A stretch of DNA of 64,000 nucleotides, taken from Streptomyces sp. MMG1121. Its GTDB lineage: Bacteria > Actinomycetota > Actinomycetes > Streptomycetales > Streptomycetaceae. Position numbers and translations under genes: made by a program. This document shows positions 62,707 through 64,000 of this stretch, in pieces (position 1 is the first letter of the stretch; every line of letters starts with the position of its first letter). The DNA lies in the NCBI RefSeq assembly GCF_001280015.1, contig NZ_LGDV01000187.1:86871-150870 (forward strand), written 5' to 3'. Under the pieces are notes generated by a model, which was not told the origin of the DNA, ran no database searches, and saw nothing but the letters and a program-made list of their open reading frames with translations.

Positions 62707-63870
62707 GTGCACCGCAAGCGCAGGGCCGTCCCCGGCATCGTGGAGGCACGATCCGTCTCCATCGCCCTGTTGGCAGCGGCAGCCGTCCTCGCAGGCTGCC
62801 AACGCGGCTCGTCGAGCGGCCCCGCGGTCTCCACCACGGGCCCGAGCGGCTGCCCCGCGGCCCAGGCAAAGGCCCAGGCCGCCGTCGCCCGGGCGGAGCA
62901 GGCCGACGTCCCCTGGAACGGGCCCACCAGCGGCCCCGCGGCGGTGTCCGGCAAGACGATCGTCTACGTCGCGCAGACCATGACCAACCCCGGAGTCGCA
63001 GGCGTCGCGCAGGGCGTGCGGGAGGCCGCGAAGGTCATCGGCTGGAACGTCCGGGTGATCGACGGCGAGGGCACTCCCGCCGGCATCCAGGCGGCGCTGA
63101 GCGAGGCCGTCTCCCTCAGGCCCTCCGGCATCGTCATCGGCGGTTTCGACCCCGACTCGACCTCGCAGCAGGTCGCGCGGGCCACCGCGGCCGGCATCCC
63201 CCTCATCGGCTGGCACGCGGTCGACTCCCCCGGCCCCAGTATGAGACCCCGGCTCTTCACCAACGTCACCACCCACGTCGACGACGTCACCGCGATCAGC
63301 GCGCAGTGGGTCATCGCACGCTCCCGGGGCAACGCCGGGGTGGTCCTCTTCACCGACGCCTCGATTCCGTTCGCCAAGCACAAGTCCGAGCTGATCAGGA
63401 AGCGGCTGGCCGTCTGTGCGGGCGTGCGGCTGCTGGCGTACGAGAACATCCCGATCGAGGACGCGAGCAGCCGGACCCCCAGGGAGGTCTCCTCCCTCCT
63501 CTCCCGCTACGGAAGCCGGTGGACCTACTCGGTGGCGATCAACGACCTGTACTTCGCCGACGCCGCCCCCGCATTCCGCGCGGCCGGAGAGGAGGGCTCC
63601 GGCCCGCCCTTCAACATCGGCGCCGGCGACGGCGACCCGTCCGCCTTCCAGCGCATCAACAGCGAGCAGTACCAGGCGGCCACCGTCCCCGAACCGCTGT
63701 CGCTCCAGGGCTGGCAGATCCTCGACGAGTTCAACCGCGCCTTCTCCGGCCGTCCGGCCAGCGGCTATGTCGCGCCCGTCCATGTCTCCACGGCAGCCAC
63801 CAGCAAAGGCGCCACGTCCTGGGACCCCTCGGGCTACCGGGAGGCCTACCGGAAGATCTGGGGCAGGTGA
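62707..63870 (+). CDS. Sugar ABC transporter substrate-binding lipoprotein
   Basis: 387 aa from GTG 62707, with GGGAGGAG about 6 nt upstream. Lipobox LAGC after a hydrophobic stretch (SIALLAAAAVLAGC). Type 1 periplasmic binding fold: TIVYVAQTMTNPGVAGVAQG, IVIGGFDPDSTSQQ, GIPLIGWHAVDSPGP, YSVAINDLYFADAA. Last gene of the three-gene importer. Ligand unknown. Confidence 0.88.
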   Translation: MHRKRRAVPGIVEARSVSIALLAAAAVLAGCQRGSSSGPAVSTTGPSGCPAAQAKAQAAVARAEQADVPWNGPTSGPAAVSGKTIVYVAQTMTNPGVAGVAQGVREAAKVIGWNVRVIDGEGTPAGIQAALSEAVSLRPSGIVIGGFDPDSTSQQVARATAAGIPLIGWHAVDSPGPSMRPRLFTNVTTHVDDVTAISAQWVIARSRGNAGVVLFTDASIPFAKHKSELIRKRLAVCAGVRLLAYENIPIEDASSRTPREVSSLLSRYGSRWTYSVAINDLYFADAAPAFRAAGEEGSGPPFNIGAGDGDPSAFQRINSEQYQAATVPEPLSLQGWQILDEFNRAFSGRPASGYVAPVHVSTAATSKGATSWDPSGYREAYRKIWGR

Positions 63871-64000
63871 CAGGTGGTGCGTGAGGGTGGCGGCCTGGTC
63901 CTGCTTCCGCGCGCGTGGACGCCCCGTTGACCTGTTGTGCAGGTCGGTGGGGCGTCTGTGGTGGGACTCGTTGCCTGTCGGCGGGCCTGCTTGCCTGTTG
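63871..64000. other. End of window, intergenic
   Basis: 130 bp with no gene recognised. Confidence 0.5.

Noticed and set aside
1..64000. CRISPR arrays, tRNA or rRNA genes, insertion sequences, prophage
   Set aside because: No regularly spaced repeats, cloverleaf-type sequences, transposase or integrase motifs, or terminal inverted repeats were recognised by reading; a tool search (tRNAscan, ISEScan) would be decisive.

Overview
The window is a 64 kb stretch of a high-GC actinomycete chromosome, almost certainly Streptomyces or a close relative. Evidence: about 70% GC with strong third-position GC, GTG/TTG starts, AGGAG-type ribosome sites, several SpoIIE-type phosphatases, an ECF sigma factor with a long membrane tail, and many secreted hydrolases. 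No rRNA, tRNA, CRISPR array, phage or transposase was recognised. It reads as an accessory/catabolic chromosome arm.

Region 1 (1-5163, minus strand) is the edge of a natural-product gene cluster and the most interesting part. Four tightly coupled genes encode a lysine/ornithine N-hydroxylase, an FAD amine oxidase of the DAO family, a cupin + methionyl-tRNA-synthetase-like protein, and the first 148 residues of a non-ribosomal peptide synthetase (NRPS) with a TubC-type docking domain and a heterocyclization-type condensation domain. The first three match the hydrazine (N-N bond) machinery known from s56-p1 (Spb38/39/40) and triacsin. Here the cupin-MetRS protein also carries a C-terminal acyl/peptidyl carrier domain.

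Region 2 (6.3-14.5 kb) holds a Glu/Leu/Phe/Val dehydrogenase, two LysR regulators, and a lysine-degradation operon: a DAO-family oxidase, a DUF1338/HglS-type 2-oxoadipate dioxygenase, and an ALDH7-type aminoadipate semialdehyde dehydrogenase.

Region 3 (14.5-32 kb) is a large divergent catabolic regulon built around a promoter with two copies of a 20-bp operator. The minus-strand arm has a small unknown protein, a NuoF-like flavoprotein, a ferredoxin, an ADP-forming acyl-CoA synthetase, two acyl-CoA dehydrogenases (both frame-disrupted at the same place), a 3-hydroxyacyl-CoA dehydrogenase and a TetR regulator. The plus-strand arm has a Rieske oxygenase, a four-gene spermidine/putrescine-type ABC importer, a flavin amine oxidase and an aldehyde dehydrogenase. 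Together they suggest uptake of an amine (possibly quaternary), its oxidation to an acid, and beta-oxidation as a CoA thioester. A MarR-SRPBCC pair closes the region.

Region 4 (32-43.3 kb) has an ECF sigma factor fused to an extracellular CAP/SCP domain, a MerR/amidohydrolase divergent pair, a metallophosphoesterase, a small secreted protein, a multidomain SpoIIE phosphatase, and gene remnants.

Region 5 (43.4-47.8 kb) is a mirror-image block: a secreted G1 glutamic peptidase and a secreted S53 serine-carboxyl peptidase, each divergent from its own TrmB-type regulator.

Region 6 (47.8-64 kb) has a secreted phytase-like esterase, an orphan sugar-binding lipoprotein, a decayed glycosyltransferase, a bleomycin-hydrolase-type aminopeptidase C, two more SpoIIE phosphatases flanking a cyclase-family hydrolase, and a three-gene ribose-type ABC importer. 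All assignments come from reading motifs and context; no database search was run.
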